Part shown: piece by piece, positions 45,565-56,255 of the stretch
Position numbering within the stretch: position 1 is the stretch's first letter
How the letters are laid out: the number at the start of each line of letters is the position of its first letter
Assembly (NCBI RefSeq): GCF_002006355.2
Contig: NZ_CP096980.1
Location: forward strand, 2,914,001-2,978,000
DNA: 64,000 nt
Reading direction: 5' to 3'
Source of the DNA: Clostridium felsineum DSM 794
Lineage (GTDB): Bacteria > Bacillota > Clostridia > Clostridiales > Clostridiaceae
Position numbers and translations under genes: made by a program
The notes under the pieces: model-generated
Databases searched by the model: none
What the model saw: only the letters and a program-made list of their open reading frames with translations
What the model was told of the DNA's origin: nothing

Positions 45565-46434
45565 TCAAAATATTTTTTTGTTATATCTAAATTCATTATT
45601 TAGATATTTTGCTATTTGTTCTGCTTTATAACTATCAGCTGTAGTGAACAATTGAACTATTATCCTAGCATTATCAATTTTTCCAACAGCATTAACTGTA
45701 GGTTCTGCAGCCTTAGCAAGAATGCTTACCCCCATTACATTAACTTTTTCAACTGACTTTAATTTCATAAGAGCCTTTATTCCATAATTATTAGTGTTTT
45801 GTATTTTTCTTATACCTTCATCAACCATTATTTTATTTTCACCTGACAACTCTTTACACTTATGTACTGTACCAATTGCTGTAAGATCTAAATACTTATT
45901 AACAGATTTCATTTGATAATACATAGATATGGCTTCACATAACTTAAATACTATTCCAGAAACACAAAATTCTTTAAATGGATATTTAGATTTTTTACTA
46001 TTAGGATTTACAACTATTGCATGATTTTCTTCATTGCATACTTCATGATAATCAACTACTATTGTATCTATTTTAAGCTTTTTTAATAATATAGAACTTT
46101 CTTTAGAATTAACTCCACATCCTATTGTTATAAGCAAATTTGCTCCAAAGTATTTTATTTTATCATTAACATAACTAGCATTCACTTCATAGCTGCCACA
46201 AAAGTCATCGGGTATAAAATATTCCACATCAGCATTAAGATATTGCAAAACCAATAGCATAATGGACATACTAATTATGCTGTCTACATCACAATATCCA
46301 TATAGCACTATTTTCTCTCTATTATTTATAGCTGTTGCTATTCTCTTCAATGCTTCATTCATTCCTTCAATTAAGAATGGACTATGCATTCCCTTTAATC
46401 CGAAATATTGTAAATTATCTCCCGTTTTTTCCAT
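45565..46434 (-). CDS. RecJ-like DHH protein with degraded active-site motifs
   Basis: 289 residues, about half of RecJ length; only the DHH domain is clear, with no DHHA1 domain. Motif I reads VLYGYCDVDSI (residues 43-53), keeping D49 and D51. Motif II reads ITIGCGV with Gly105 where RecJ has Asp, and the DHH signature is D128-Y129-H130. Such substitutions would weaken metal binding, so it is probably not a functional RecJ nuclease. Good RBS GGAGGAA before ATG, intact frame, placed between secF and apt, so the gene appears to be maintained. It may bind nucleic acid without cutting. Confidence 0.8.
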   Translation of the reverse strand: MEKTGDNLQYFGLKGMHSPFLIEGMNEALKRIATAINNREKIVLYGYCDVDSIISMSIMLLVLQYLNADVEYFIPDDFCGSYEVNASYVNDKIKYFGANLLITIGCGVNSKESSILLKKLKIDTIVVDYHEVCNEENHAIVVNPNSKKSKYPFKEFCVSGIVFKLCEAISMYYQMKSVNKYLDLTAIGTVHKCKELSGENKIMVDEGIRKIQNTNNYGIKALMKLKSVEKVNVMGVSILAKAAEPTVNAVGKIDNARIIVQLFTTADSYKAEQIAKYLNNEFRYNKKIF

Positions 46435-46510
46435 TTCTATTCCTCCGAATTTGTAGAAAACAAATATATTATAATGTATTATGAGACATTTTACAAATAC
46501 TTTTTTAGCT

Positions 46511-46546
46511 AAAAAAATAAAACAGCCTACAGGCTGCTTTATTTTT
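46511..46546 (-). terminator. Terminator of secDF
   Basis: Minus strand: AAAAATAAAGCAGCC TGTA GGCTGTTTTATTTTTTT. Stem overlaps the secF stop, followed by a seven-base T run. Confidence 0.88.
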
Positions 46547-47441
46547 GAGCTAATGCTTTACTTTGAAGCTTTTTCTTATTAGTTCTCTTCTTAAATATAA
46601 CCCATAACGGACTAGCTATAAATATAGATGAATAACATCCAGATATTACACCCACAATTAAGGGTTTTGTAAATTCTCTAACAGACGGAACAAAAATATG
46701 TACTGAAGTTACTGCTATTAAAACAGTAAGTACTGTATATATTGATCTTGTCAAAGTTTCATTTATACTAAAATCAGCAATTTCCTCGGTACTCATCCTT
46801 CTATGTTTTCTACTATTTTCTCTTATTCTATCAAATACAACTATAGTATCACTCATGGAATAACCTATAATTGTTAACATTCCTGCTATAAATGGAGAAT
46901 TTAATGGTATTCCAAAAATTGCATATACTGAAAGTGTTACTAGTACATCATGAACTAATGATATCATAGCAGAAATACCGAATTTAAACTCAAATCTCCA
47001 AGCTATATAAAGGAGTATAAATACAAGTGCAATTGCAAGTGCTATTAGCGCCTTTGTTTTAAGTTCATCACCTATAGTTCCACCTATTTTTTCTTGAGAA
47101 ACTAACGCCTTTGATTTTAAATTATATTTTTTCTGCATATCTTTGAAAATTTTATCAGCATCCTTATCTGTCATTGAACTGCTCTTTATTTCTACTTCAG
47201 TTGTATTAGCTGTAGTTACAGTACTATCTTTCACATACTTATTTACTATTTTTTCAATATCAGTTTTTGCAAAGGACTTACCTATTCTTACATCTATAGA
47301 ATTTCCACCAATAAAATCAATACCAAATTCTAATGGTTTACCTGTAGTAACTCCTCTATATATCATAAAGGCAACTCCCAAACATATTATTGCAAGTGAT
47401 ATAGCGAACCAAACTTTAGTGTGTTTAATAACTTTAAGCAT
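46539..47441 (-). CDS. secF: Protein-export membrane protein SecF
   Basis: 300 residues, six membrane helices with a periplasmic-type domain after helix 1. Motifs FGIDFIGGNSIDVRI and MLTIIGYSMSDTIVVFDRIREN are characteristic. Works with SecD to use the membrane potential in late stages of Sec secretion. ATG overlaps the TAA of secD (TAATG). Confidence 0.95.
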   Translation of the reverse strand: MLKVIKHTKVWFAISLAIICLGVAFMIYRGVTTGKPLEFGIDFIGGNSIDVRIGKSFAKTDIEKIVNKYVKDSTVTTANTTEVEIKSSSMTDKDADKIFKDMQKKYNLKSKALVSQEKIGGTIGDELKTKALIALAIALVFILLYIAWRFEFKFGISAMISLVHDVLVTLSVYAIFGIPLNSPFIAGMLTIIGYSMSDTIVVFDRIRENSRKHRRMSTEEIADFSINETLTRSIYTVLTVLIAVTSVHIFVPSVREFTKPLIVGVISGCYSSIFIASPLWVIFKKRTNKKKLQSKALAQK

Positions 47442-48694
47442 TACTTATCACTCCCTTCCAGATTAACTCCGAAATGAGATGCTTTTTTTATAAGTCCCAT
47501 ATCAATAGCCCATCTTAAAAGCTGTTTAGTTACAACAATAGCTGTAATCATACTTATTAAAACACCTATTACAAGTGTTAATGCAAATCCTTTTACTTCT
47601 CCACTTCCAAGCGCATAAAGTATACATCCAGAAATAATAGTAGTAACATTTGAATCTATTATTGACGACATAGCTCTATGAAAACCCGCTTCAAAAGCCG
47701 ATCTAACTGTTTTTCCCACTTTAAGTTCTTCCTTAAATCTTTCAAATATAAGAACGTTAGCATCCACTGCCATACCTATTGTAAGTAAAAGGCCCGCTAT
47801 ACCCGAAAGTGTCAACGTAGCTTTTACTGCTACAAAAGCTCCCAATACTAAAACAGTAAATAAAGCTAGTGCAATATCTGCCATAAGACCAGGTATTCTA
47901 TAAACTAAAATCATAAAGAAGAATATTATACCTATAGCAACTGCTCCTGCAAGTATACTATCTGGAAGTGCACTTGCACCTAAAGACGCTCCTACAGTTT
48001 TAGATTGAACCACCTTTAAAGTTACAGGTAGTGCTCCTGAGTTTATTATATTTGCTATACGTTGTGCTTCTTGAATTGATTTATTACCTGTTATTTGCGC
48101 ACTTCCACCTGTTATTACTGAATCAACAGTTGGATCACTCAAAAGGTCTGTATCCATATATATAGAAATCTTCTGACCTAAATATTTTTGTGTTGCATCT
48201 GCAAATTTTTTAGTTCCTGAACTATTTAATTGAAGCGATATAATTGGTTGATTTGTATTTGGGTCATTACCTGCTGTTGCTTTTTTTACATCACTTCCTG
48301 TTAAAACTGTTTTCTTATCAGGTCCTACAAACTTAAGTTTTCCTGTTTTTCCTATCTTGTTTATAACTTCATCTTTGTTATACATTCCAGGAACATCAAT
48401 TTCTATTTTGTTGTTTCCAACTCTAGATACTGTTGTTTCACTAACTCCAAGCTTATTTACTCTTAGATTTAGAAGTTCTATTGTCCTGGACATTGCATCA
48501 CTACTTGCCTTACCTTGTATTTCTTCTACTACAGAAACACCACCCTGAAGATCAAGACCCTTATTTATTGATTCTGTAAAGGATTTTATTCTATAATCTC
48601 CTACATTAATACCTGTGAATCCTACATAAGCTAAACTAGCTATTATAAGAACACTTATTATTAAGAAGATAGCGCTTCTACTCTTCTTTTTCAT
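47441..48694 (-). CDS. secD: Protein-export membrane protein SecD
   Basis: 417 residues. N-terminal helix, LDLQGGVSVVEEI, the P1 domain, and a C-terminal membrane region with AGLLLTIGMAVDANVLIFERFKEEL. Somewhat short for SecD but typical of Clostridia. RBS AGGGGGATAAAA before ATG. Upstream partner of secF, separated from the SCIFF maturase by 239 bases without a gene. Confidence 0.95.
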   Translation of the reverse strand: MKKKSRSAIFLIISVLIIASLAYVGFTGINVGDYRIKSFTESINKGLDLQGGVSVVEEIQGKASSDAMSRTIELLNLRVNKLGVSETTVSRVGNNKIEIDVPGMYNKDEVINKIGKTGKLKFVGPDKKTVLTGSDVKKATAGNDPNTNQPIISLQLNSSGTKKFADATQKYLGQKISIYMDTDLLSDPTVDSVITGGSAQITGNKSIQEAQRIANIINSGALPVTLKVVQSKTVGASLGASALPDSILAGAVAIGIIFFFMILVYRIPGLMADIALALFTVLVLGAFVAVKATLTLSGIAGLLLTIGMAVDANVLIFERFKEELKVGKTVRSAFEAGFHRAMSSIIDSNVTTIISGCILYALGSGEVKGFALTLVIGVLISMITAIVVTKQLLRWAIDMGLIKKASHFGVNLEGSDK

Positions 48695-48933
48695 TTTTAT
48701 CCCCCTTTATCACCAGATTATGCCATATAATTTATATTGTAAAGCTTATTCTTTAATTTTGCAACAATAATTTTAAGTTATTTTGGAAGTTTTATGTCCA
48801 AGCAATACAAATGTAAACTATATTCTTTAATTTAGTGTTTGTTTTTATTAAAATTAGTACTTATTCCCTAAAAATGCAATTTACTATATTTTTAATTATA
48901 CCCACTGATATAATCCTTAGTCAATACGATGTT

Positions 48934-50298
48934 CTAATCCCCAATTTGTGCTTTTAAAGCAATAGCACACTCTATTCTCTTTTTCTGCATTTTACATCCA
49001 ATCTCATAAGGTATATGCATATCTCCATTAAAATTATAGTTATTAGCTTGGCATCCTCCACTGCAGTAGAATCTAGCCCAACATTCTCTACATTTAGGTT
49101 TATTATATATATGTGCTTGTCTAAATTCATTAGCTATATCTTCATCCATATCATCATCATCATAAATTGTTCCCATTATAAAATCCTTATTTCCAACAAA
49201 TTGATGACAAGGATATACATCACCAGATGGAGTAATTGAAACATATTCATGTCCTGAACCACATCCGGATATTCTTTTATAAACACATGGTCCACCATTT
49301 ATATCAACATTGAAATGATAAAATTTAAATTCTTTTCCTTCTTTGTGTCTTTTTATCATTTCTTTATATAATTGATCATACTGTTCAAATATTTTCGGAA
49401 GATCCTCTTCTCTTAATGAAAGTGAATGTTCATCTGGAAGTACTACTGGTTCAACTGATATTTCCTTGAATCCCATATCCGCAACATACTTTATATCTTC
49501 AAAAAAATCAGTATTATTTCTTGTAAATGTACCTCTCACATAATATTGCTTTGATTTATCTCTTTTATCAACCATCTTTTTTATATTTTTAAGTATAGAA
49601 TCATGTGATCCAGTACCATCTGCTCTTACTCTTACTGCATCATTAACTTCTTTTCTACCATCAAAACTTAAAATTATATTACCCATATTTTTATCTAAAT
49701 AATCCATTATTTCATCATTTAAAAGTGTTGCATTTGTTGTCATTGTAAATCTTATATTTTTATTATGTTTCTTTTCCTCTTCTTTAGCGTATTCAACAAC
49801 CTGTTTTATTGTATCAAATGCCATAAGAGGTTCTCCACCAAATAAATCCACTTCTATGTTTTTACGTGGTCCACTATGTTTTATTACAAAATCAATAGAC
49901 TTTTTAGCAACTTCTGGAGACATTATTTCCCTACAGCCTTTGTATTCTCCTTCATCTGCAAAACAATATTTACATCTTAAATTGCAATCATGTGCTATAT
50001 TTAAGCAAAGAGCTTTTATAAAAGATGGTTCGTTAGTACTTTTTTTAGCTATATCCTCATATAAGTCTTCTGAATAAAGCGCACCTTCTGCAATAAGTTC
50101 TTTTATTTCATCATAAACTTCTAAAATTTCTTCTTTATTATACTTATTTTTAAATTTATCTATAAGCGTTTCCTTGCTATCCATTTTATCTTCATTTATT
50201 AAATCATAAACAATTTCATCTACTTCATGTATAGAACCCGAATTAACATCTATAATATATCTGTGATTATCTTGAGCGAACTTATGAACTAATGACAA
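48934..50298 (-). CDS. SCIFF peptide radical SAM/SPASM maturase
   Basis: 454 residues. Radical SAM cluster CNLRCKYCFA (C-x3-C-x2-C), LDLFGGEPLMA-type SAM motif, and a SPASM domain with CGSGHEYVSITPSGDVYPCHQFVG, CRECWARFYCSGGC and a last Cys in GCKMQKKR. By knowledge of the family it forms a thioether bond between a Cys and a Thr in the SCIFF peptide, which lies just upstream at 50549-50689. TTG start with AAGGAGG. A long dyad occupies the space between them. Confidence 0.95.
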   Translation of the reverse strand: MSLVHKFAQDNHRYIIDVNSGSIHEVDEIVYDLINEDKMDSKETLIDKFKNKYNKEEILEVYDEIKELIAEGALYSEDLYEDIAKKSTNEPSFIKALCLNIAHDCNLRCKYCFADEGEYKGCREIMSPEVAKKSIDFVIKHSGPRKNIEVDLFGGEPLMAFDTIKQVVEYAKEEEKKHNKNIRFTMTTNATLLNDEIMDYLDKNMGNIILSFDGRKEVNDAVRVRADGTGSHDSILKNIKKMVDKRDKSKQYYVRGTFTRNNTDFFEDIKYVADMGFKEISVEPVVLPDEHSLSLREEDLPKIFEQYDQLYKEMIKRHKEGKEFKFYHFNVDINGGPCVYKRISGCGSGHEYVSITPSGDVYPCHQFVGNKDFIMGTIYDDDDMDEDIANEFRQAHIYNKPKCRECWARFYCSGGCQANNYNFNGDMHIPYEIGCKMQKKRIECAIALKAQIGD

Positions 50299-50386
50299 AT
50301 TTTTTTCCTCCTTAAAATTTTTGAAATTTTCACTTAACCAAATTTATATTTTAGGAGTTGTCCCAAAATACTGCAACAATAAGGAA

Positions 50387-50494
50387 GGGTTTAACATCAC
50401 TATCGCTAAAACTACGGATTTTCTTTGCGAAAAATTTTCATAACTTTTCCTCTCAAAAATCTTAGTTTTTAACGAGTAAAGCAACGTTAAACCC
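50387..50494 (-). repeat. Long imperfect inverted repeat between SCIFF and its maturase
   Basis: Outer stem GGGTTTAAC (50387-50395) / GTTAAACCC (50486-50494). Next inner arm TCGCTAAAACTACGGATTTT (50403-50422) pairs imperfectly with the complement of 50456-50475 (TCGTTAAAAACTAAGATTTT). It could fold into one large stem of about 30 pairs in the transcript. A full T run is not seen, so it is more like an attenuator, processing site or stability element than a plain terminator. Confidence 0.7.
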
Positions 50495-50548
50495 CTAGTC
50501 CTCGTTTTCACTCTTATATAAAGGTGACTTTTACCTGTCTTTTATATC

Positions 50549-50689
50549 TTATTTATTTTCACAAGCTAAATTTGCAACTGTGCAAGATGTCTTACATGCT
50601 GATTGACATGAGTTTGCACACTCTTTACATCCAGGCTTTTTAAGACTTTCTTTTATATTTGATTTATTAATACTTTTTATATGTTTCAT
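50549..50689 (-). CDS. SCIFF precursor peptide (six-Cys, 46 aa)
   Basis: Begins MKHIKSINKSNIKESLKKPG and has six Cys at 21, 24, 28, 32, 36 and 43 (CKECANSCQSACKTSCTVANLAC), the six-cysteines-in-forty-five pattern. The conserved Thr37 follows Cys36; in studied members the thioether joins Cys32 and Thr37. GGAGGA is upstream of ATG. Its function after maturation is not established in any species that I know of. It lies upstream of its maturase and downstream of yajC and the TIGR04086 gene. Confidence 0.93.
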   Translation of the reverse strand: MKHIKSINKSNIKESLKKPGCKECANSCQSACKTSCTVANLACENK

Positions 50690-50756
50690 TATGATTCCTC
50701 CCATTTAATACAAGCTACAATAAATTATAGCATAATTTAAAAATTAAATAAAGATT

Positions 50757-51128
50757 TTAAATATTAATTCCAAGCATTCCTGATAATGTACCAACTATAA
50801 TTGCAAGTATAACTCTTATAATATCTCTTAATTGAAGGTTTCCACTGGAACCATCTATAAGAGATACAATATAAAATATTGCAATATATAGTAATCCAAC
50901 TAAAAGTCCATTAAGCCAACCTTTTTTTCCTGATTTTCTTGAAGAATAAATACTTCCATACATTACACTTAAAAGTGTAGTAACCAGTATAACCATGTTA
51001 GTAATTCCTTCTGAAAAGCTAACCTTAGTTGAAACAAATGAAAAAATAAGAATTACAAGAAGTGTAATAAATATTGATCTTATAACTCCTCCTACTGCTG
51101 AAATATAAATTTTACTACTTTTCTCCAA
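50757..51128 (-). CDS. TIGR04086-type small membrane protein
   Basis: 123 residues, four membrane helices (VIRSIFITLLVILIFSFV, ITNMVILVTTLLSVMYGSIY, WLNGLLVGLLYIAIFYIVSLI, IIRVILAIIVGTLSGMLGI). A member of the Clostridia-specific family often located between yajC and the SCIFF gene. TTG at 51128 is preferred because GGAGGG lies seven bases upstream; a GTG five codons earlier overlaps that site. Function unknown. Confidence 0.85.
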   Translation of the reverse strand: MEKSSKIYISAVGGVIRSIFITLLVILIFSFVSTKVSFSEGITNMVILVTTLLSVMYGSIYSSRKSGKKGWLNGLLVGLLYIAIFYIVSLIDGSSGNLQLRDIIRVILAIIVGTLSGMLGINI

Positions 51129-51214
51129 ATAAAATCCCTCCACCTACACCAAACAATTTTATACAACATCTATATAATAATTATTTATGTAGATAAAAGT
51201 TATTTTATTACCTT

Positions 51215-51499
51215 CTACTTTGAATTATCTGATTTTCTATTTTCAACACTTGCTATTGATTCCTTTTTCATTTTTATTTTAACTTTATCAGGACCTGTTT
51301 GAATAATAACAAATTCATCTTGAATACTAGTTATTTGTCCTACCATACCTGATCTTGTAACCACATTATCTTTTACTTTAAGTTCCTCTAACATTTTATT
51401 AAATTTCTTTTTTCTTGATCTATCTGGTATGTACATAGCAAGATAGAATACAGCAAGTAATCCAACAACATAAAGTATTGTTATAACTGTAGTTGGCAT
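51215..51499 (-). CDS. yajC: Preprotein translocase subunit YajC
   Basis: 94 residues: one N-terminal membrane helix (VITILYVVGLLAVFYLAMYI), then the cytosolic domain with LEELKVKDNVVTRSGMVGQITSIQDEFVIIQTG. Accessory of SecDF. RBS GGGAGTG. Follows tgt by 29 bases. Confidence 0.94.
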   Translation of the reverse strand: MPTTVITILYVVGLLAVFYLAMYIPDRSRKKKFNKMLEELKVKDNVVTRSGMVGQITSIQDEFVIIQTGPDKVKIKMKKESIASVENRKSDNSK

Positions 51500-51528
51500 A
51501 ATAGTTCACTCCCATAATTACAAAATTT

Positions 51529-52659
<1,131 letters not shown>

Positions 52660-52676
52660 AAGTATTCCTCCTCAGT

Positions 52677-53711
52677 CTATTTTATAAACATAGCATCTCC
52701 AAAACTAAAGAATCTATATTTGTTTTCAACCGCATTTTTATATGCATTTAATATATTTTCTCTTGAAGATAATGCACTAACTAACATAACTAATGTTGAT
52801 TTTGGAAGATGAAAGTTTGTTATAAGCCCATCTACTATTTTATATTTATAACCAGGATATATGTATATATCTGTCCACCCTGATTGTTCTCTTACCTTTC
52901 CATCTTCATCTGCAATAGTCTCTAATGTTCTAGTTGATGTTGTTCCAACAGATATAACTCTTCCACCATTTTTTTTAGTTTCATTTATAATATCTGCGCT
53001 TTCTTTTGAAAGCATATAAAACTCAGAGTGCATATGATGGCTTTCAACATTTTCTACTTTAACAGGTCTAAATGTACCTAATCCAACATGAAGTGTTAAA
53101 AATACAGTTTTTATTCCCTTTGCTCTTATTTTATTTAATAATTCATTAGTAAAATGTAATCCAGCCGTAGGCGCTGCTGCAGACCCATTATTTTTTGAAT
53201 ACACAGTTTGATACTCTTCTTTGTTTTCCAATTCTTCTGTTATATATGGAGGAAGCGGCATCTGTCCTAATTCATCAAGTATCTCCTCAAAAATACCATC
53301 ATATTGAAATTCAACAATCCTATTGCCGTCTTCGCCTATACTCTTAACTTCAGCTTTTAAAATTCCATTTCCAAATTCAAATTTCGCTCCTACTTTAGCT
53401 CTCTTTCCTGGCTTAACAAGTGTTTCCCAAGTATCTTTATCTATTCTTTTTAATAACAAAAACTCCATTTTCCCACCAGTTTCCATTTTATTTCCAATTA
53501 ATCTAGCAGGCAAAACTCTAGTATCATTTAAAACAAGACAATCCCCAGTATTTAAATAATTTATTATATCCTTAAAAATCTTATGTTCAACTTCTCCACT
53601 TTTTTTATTCATAACCATAAGTCTACACTCATCTCTTTTATCGCAAGGATGCTGGGCTATGAGTTCCTCTGGTAAATAATAATCAAAATCCTCTAGTTGC
53701 AAAATATCCAC
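52677..53711 (-). CDS. queA: S-adenosylmethionine:tRNA ribosyltransferase-isomerase
   Basis: 344 residues. Adds the epoxycyclopentane part of queuosine using SAM. Motifs: FDYYLPEELIAQHP, LVLNDTRVLPARL, AAPTAGLHFT and TNFHLPKSTLVMLVSAL. GTG start used; AAAGGA lies close upstream, and a TTG three codons on could be used instead. Between ruvB and tgt. Confidence 0.95.
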   Translation of the reverse strand: MDILQLEDFDYYLPEELIAQHPCDKRDECRLMVMNKKSGEVEHKIFKDIINYLNTGDCLVLNDTRVLPARLIGNKMETGGKMEFLLLKRIDKDTWETLVKPGKRAKVGAKFEFGNGILKAEVKSIGEDGNRIVEFQYDGIFEEILDELGQMPLPPYITEELENKEEYQTVYSKNNGSAAAPTAGLHFTNELLNKIRAKGIKTVFLTLHVGLGTFRPVKVENVESHHMHSEFYMLSKESADIINETKKNGGRVISVGTTSTRTLETIADEDGKVREQSGWTDIYIYPGYKYKIVDGLITNFHLPKSTLVMLVSALSSRENILNAYKNAVENKYRFFSFGDAMFIK

Positions 53712-53731
53712 ATTCCTTTCACTTATGTACT

Positions 53732-54778
53732 TTAACTCTCTTTTTTAAAAAATGAGCACTGATTACTTGATGCACTATCTTGTTTCGATAAAAATGGTAC
53801 ATTTAAATGTTCATATGCTTTTTTAGTAGCCATTCTTCCTCTTGGTGTTCTCATTATAAAACCCTTCTGAAGAAGATAAGGTTCATATACATCCTCTATT
53901 GTATCCGTCTCTTCTCCAACAAAATATGATAGAGTTTCAATACCTACAGGTCCACCATTAAAATTACTTACTATTGCCTTTATTATTTTATTATCTATAC
54001 TGTCAAAACCTGCATCGTCAACTTCAAGTAATTTAAGAGCTTTTTTAGAAGAATTAAGGTCAACTATCCCTTTTCCCTTCACATCTGCATAATCTCTAAC
54101 TCTCTTAAGAAGCCTATTGGCAATTCTAGGTGTTCCTCTTGAACGCCTTGCTATTTCAAGAGCAGCATCTTCATCTATATCGATTTCTAATATAGATGAA
54201 GATCTAACTATTATTTCTTTAAGTTCTTCATAATTATAAAACTCCATAGGACAAAGTACTCCAAATCTATCTCTTAAGGGTGCTGTTAAAAGTCCAACCC
54301 TAGTTGTAGCTCCTATAAGAGTAAACTTTGGTAAATCTAATCTTATGGATTTAGCTGCTGCTCCTTTGCCAATTATTATATCTAAAGCATAGTCTTCCAT
54401 TGCCGGATATAATATTTCTTCAACACTTCTATTAAGTCTATGTATTTCATCTATAAATAACACATCATATTCTGAAAGTCCTGTTAAAATAGCTGCCAAA
54501 TCTCCTGCTCTTTCAATAGCTGGACCTGATGTAACTTTTAAATTTCCACCCATCTCTTTTGCTATTATATTTGCAAGAGTAGTTTTTCCAAGTCCTGGCG
54601 GGCCATAAAAAAGTACATGATCAAGAGCTTCTCCTCTTTTTTTTGCAGCTTTTATGAATATATCCATCTTCTCTTTTACTTTACTTTGACCTATATATTC
54701 ATTTAATCTTTGAGGTCTTAAATTATATTCTGTAGAATCTTCTCCTAAATTTACTGATGTTAAAATTCTTTCATCCAT
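53732..54778 (-). CDS. ruvB: Holliday junction branch migration ATPase RuvB
   Basis: 348 residues. AAA+ ATPase: Walker A GPPGLGKTTLA, Walker B LFIDEIHRLN, sensor GATTRVGLLTAPLRDRFG, and a C-terminal winged helix with PYLLQKGFIMRTPRGR. Moves Holliday junctions together with RuvA. Thirteen bases after ruvA stop. Confidence 0.97.
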   Translation of the reverse strand: MDERILTSVNLGEDSTEYNLRPQRLNEYIGQSKVKEKMDIFIKAAKKRGEALDHVLFYGPPGLGKTTLANIIAKEMGGNLKVTSGPAIERAGDLAAILTGLSEYDVLFIDEIHRLNRSVEEILYPAMEDYALDIIIGKGAAAKSIRLDLPKFTLIGATTRVGLLTAPLRDRFGVLCPMEFYNYEELKEIIVRSSSILEIDIDEDAALEIARRSRGTPRIANRLLKRVRDYADVKGKGIVDLNSSKKALKLLEVDDAGFDSIDNKIIKAIVSNFNGGPVGIETLSYFVGEETDTIEDVYEPYLLQKGFIMRTPRGRMATKKAYEHLNVPFLSKQDSASSNQCSFFKKES

Positions 54779-54790
54779 ATTAAATCACTC

Positions 54791-55393
54791 TCAATTCATT
54801 AAAAACCTTAAACAACTTTTTATAATATTTTCAATGCTTTCGTTCTTGTCCACATTATCTATAGCCTTATCACACTCTTTCTCTGAGTATCCAAGTGAAT
54901 TTAATGCAAACCTAACTTCTTCTATCTTTTGGGTATTACTATTTTCAATTATATTAAGATCGCTAATTTCCGAACTTCCTTCAACATCTGATGCTTTGAA
55001 TTTATCCTTTAACTCAAGTATTATTCTTTGAGCTGTTTTTTTACCTATTCCAGGAGCCTTTACTATTGTCTTTTCATCACCTGTAATTATAGCATATTTT
55101 AAATTATTTACAGTACAAATAGATAGCAGTGATAAAGATGCCTTAGCACCAACACCATTTATGGTAAGCAATTTATTAAACATCTCAAGTTCATCTTTTG
55201 TTAAAAAACCATAGAGTCCTATAAAATCCTGTCTCACAATTTGAGTTAAGTATATAAGCACTTCTTCTTCTGTCTTAGGCATATTTGCCATAGTATTTCC
55301 TGATGTAAAAATTTTGTATCCCATTCCGTTGTTTTCTACTATTATGTAATCTTTATTTATACCTATATATTTTCCCTTTACATACTCATACAA
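54791..55393 (-). CDS. ruvA: Holliday junction binding protein RuvA
   Basis: 200 residues. N-terminal OB fold (MYEYVKGKYIGINKDYIIVENNGMGYKI), helix-hairpin-helix motifs (LTINGVGAKASLSLLS, APGIGKKTAQRIILELKD) and the C-terminal RuvB-binding domain. A TTG at 55393 gives the family N-terminus MYEYVKG and has GGGGG eight bases upstream; the ATG five codons earlier overlaps that site. No ruvC is adjacent. Confidence 0.96.
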   Translation of the reverse strand: MYEYVKGKYIGINKDYIIVENNGMGYKIFTSGNTMANMPKTEEEVLIYLTQIVRQDFIGLYGFLTKDELEMFNKLLTINGVGAKASLSLLSICTVNNLKYAIITGDEKTIVKAPGIGKKTAQRIILELKDKFKASDVEGSSEISDLNIIENSNTQKIEEVRFALNSLGYSEKECDKAIDNVDKNESIENIIKSCLRFLMN

Positions 55394-55467
55394 AATTATT
55401 ACCCCCATATAATATTATTATTGCTCCTTAACTCTCAGATTTTTAAAAATAAAACCTACAGATTATT

Positions 55468-56115
55468 TTAATCGTAACCTGCAAGTTTTTTTGCATCTTC
55501 TTTGGAGCCAAACACCAAGAATCCTTTTTCCAAACGATTTTTAGTTTCATTTTTAAGTTGATTTGTGTTTATATATGCTTGTTCTTTGGTATCTTGAAGA
55601 TTTCCATTATCATCTACTTTATATACCTCTATTTTATCATTATTCTTGCTTTTATTTAGTACAAAAACTCCATCAACTTTATGATTATTTATATATTTAT
55701 TTTTTATAACTTCAACTTTCATATCATTGTCCCATACTACAATGTATCCCTCTTTTTCATAGCTTTTGGTGATTTGTTCTTTTGTCATATTTTCCTTATG
55801 TTCTTTTGCTACATTTGTTTCTTCATTTGATTTTAAGACAGTATTTTTTGTTTCATCTTCTGGATCAAATGTTATATCATATTCTTGTTTAACTATTAAA
55901 ATATCAGATGTTTTTTTTCTTGTATTATTGTTTAAAGTGTATTTAATCTTATCACTTTCTTTTTTTCCTAAAAATTCCTCAATACTATTAGATATCTTAT
56001 ATTTTTCTGTAGCTACAATTTTTTTTAAATTTTCCTTATATCCTATACAAAAAGAAAAAACAAAAGTCCCAATTAAAGCTACAACACTTAAAATCACTTT
56101 CTTTTTCAGCGTCAT
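55468..56115 (-). CDS. BofC-like membrane-anchored protein (tentative)
   Basis: 215 residues. One N-terminal membrane helix (KVILSVVALIGTFVFSFCIGY), then a charged extracytoplasmic domain; the C-terminal LEKGFLVFGSKEDAKKLAGYD resembles the end of BofC, a sporulation protein that controls SpoIVB signalling. I assign the likeness by pattern only. AGGAGGGATAGT before ATG at 56115; a start 12 codons upstream is less likely. First gene of the ruv-que-tgt run. Confidence 0.5.
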   Translation of the reverse strand: MTLKKKVILSVVALIGTFVFSFCIGYKENLKKIVATEKYKISNSIEEFLGKKESDKIKYTLNNNTRKKTSDILIVKQEYDITFDPEDETKNTVLKSNEETNVAKEHKENMTKEQITKSYEKEGYIVVWDNDMKVEVIKNKYINNHKVDGVFVLNKSKNNDKIEVYKVDDNGNLQDTKEQAYINTNQLKNETKNRLEKGFLVFGSKEDAKKLAGYD

Positions 56116-56255
56116 ACTATCCCTCCTACTTATATTGGATAGTATTGCCATGTTTAATATTTTTATTCAACACAATCTACATAAATACGCTATCAATTAT
56201 TATATATCAACTATTTATATAATTGCAAATAATTATAGGCCTTCTTAGAGTATAC

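Noticed and set aside
45565..46434. RecJ single-strand exonuclease
   Set aside because: Active-site residues and the DHHA1 half are missing; only a RecJ-like DHH fold is supported.
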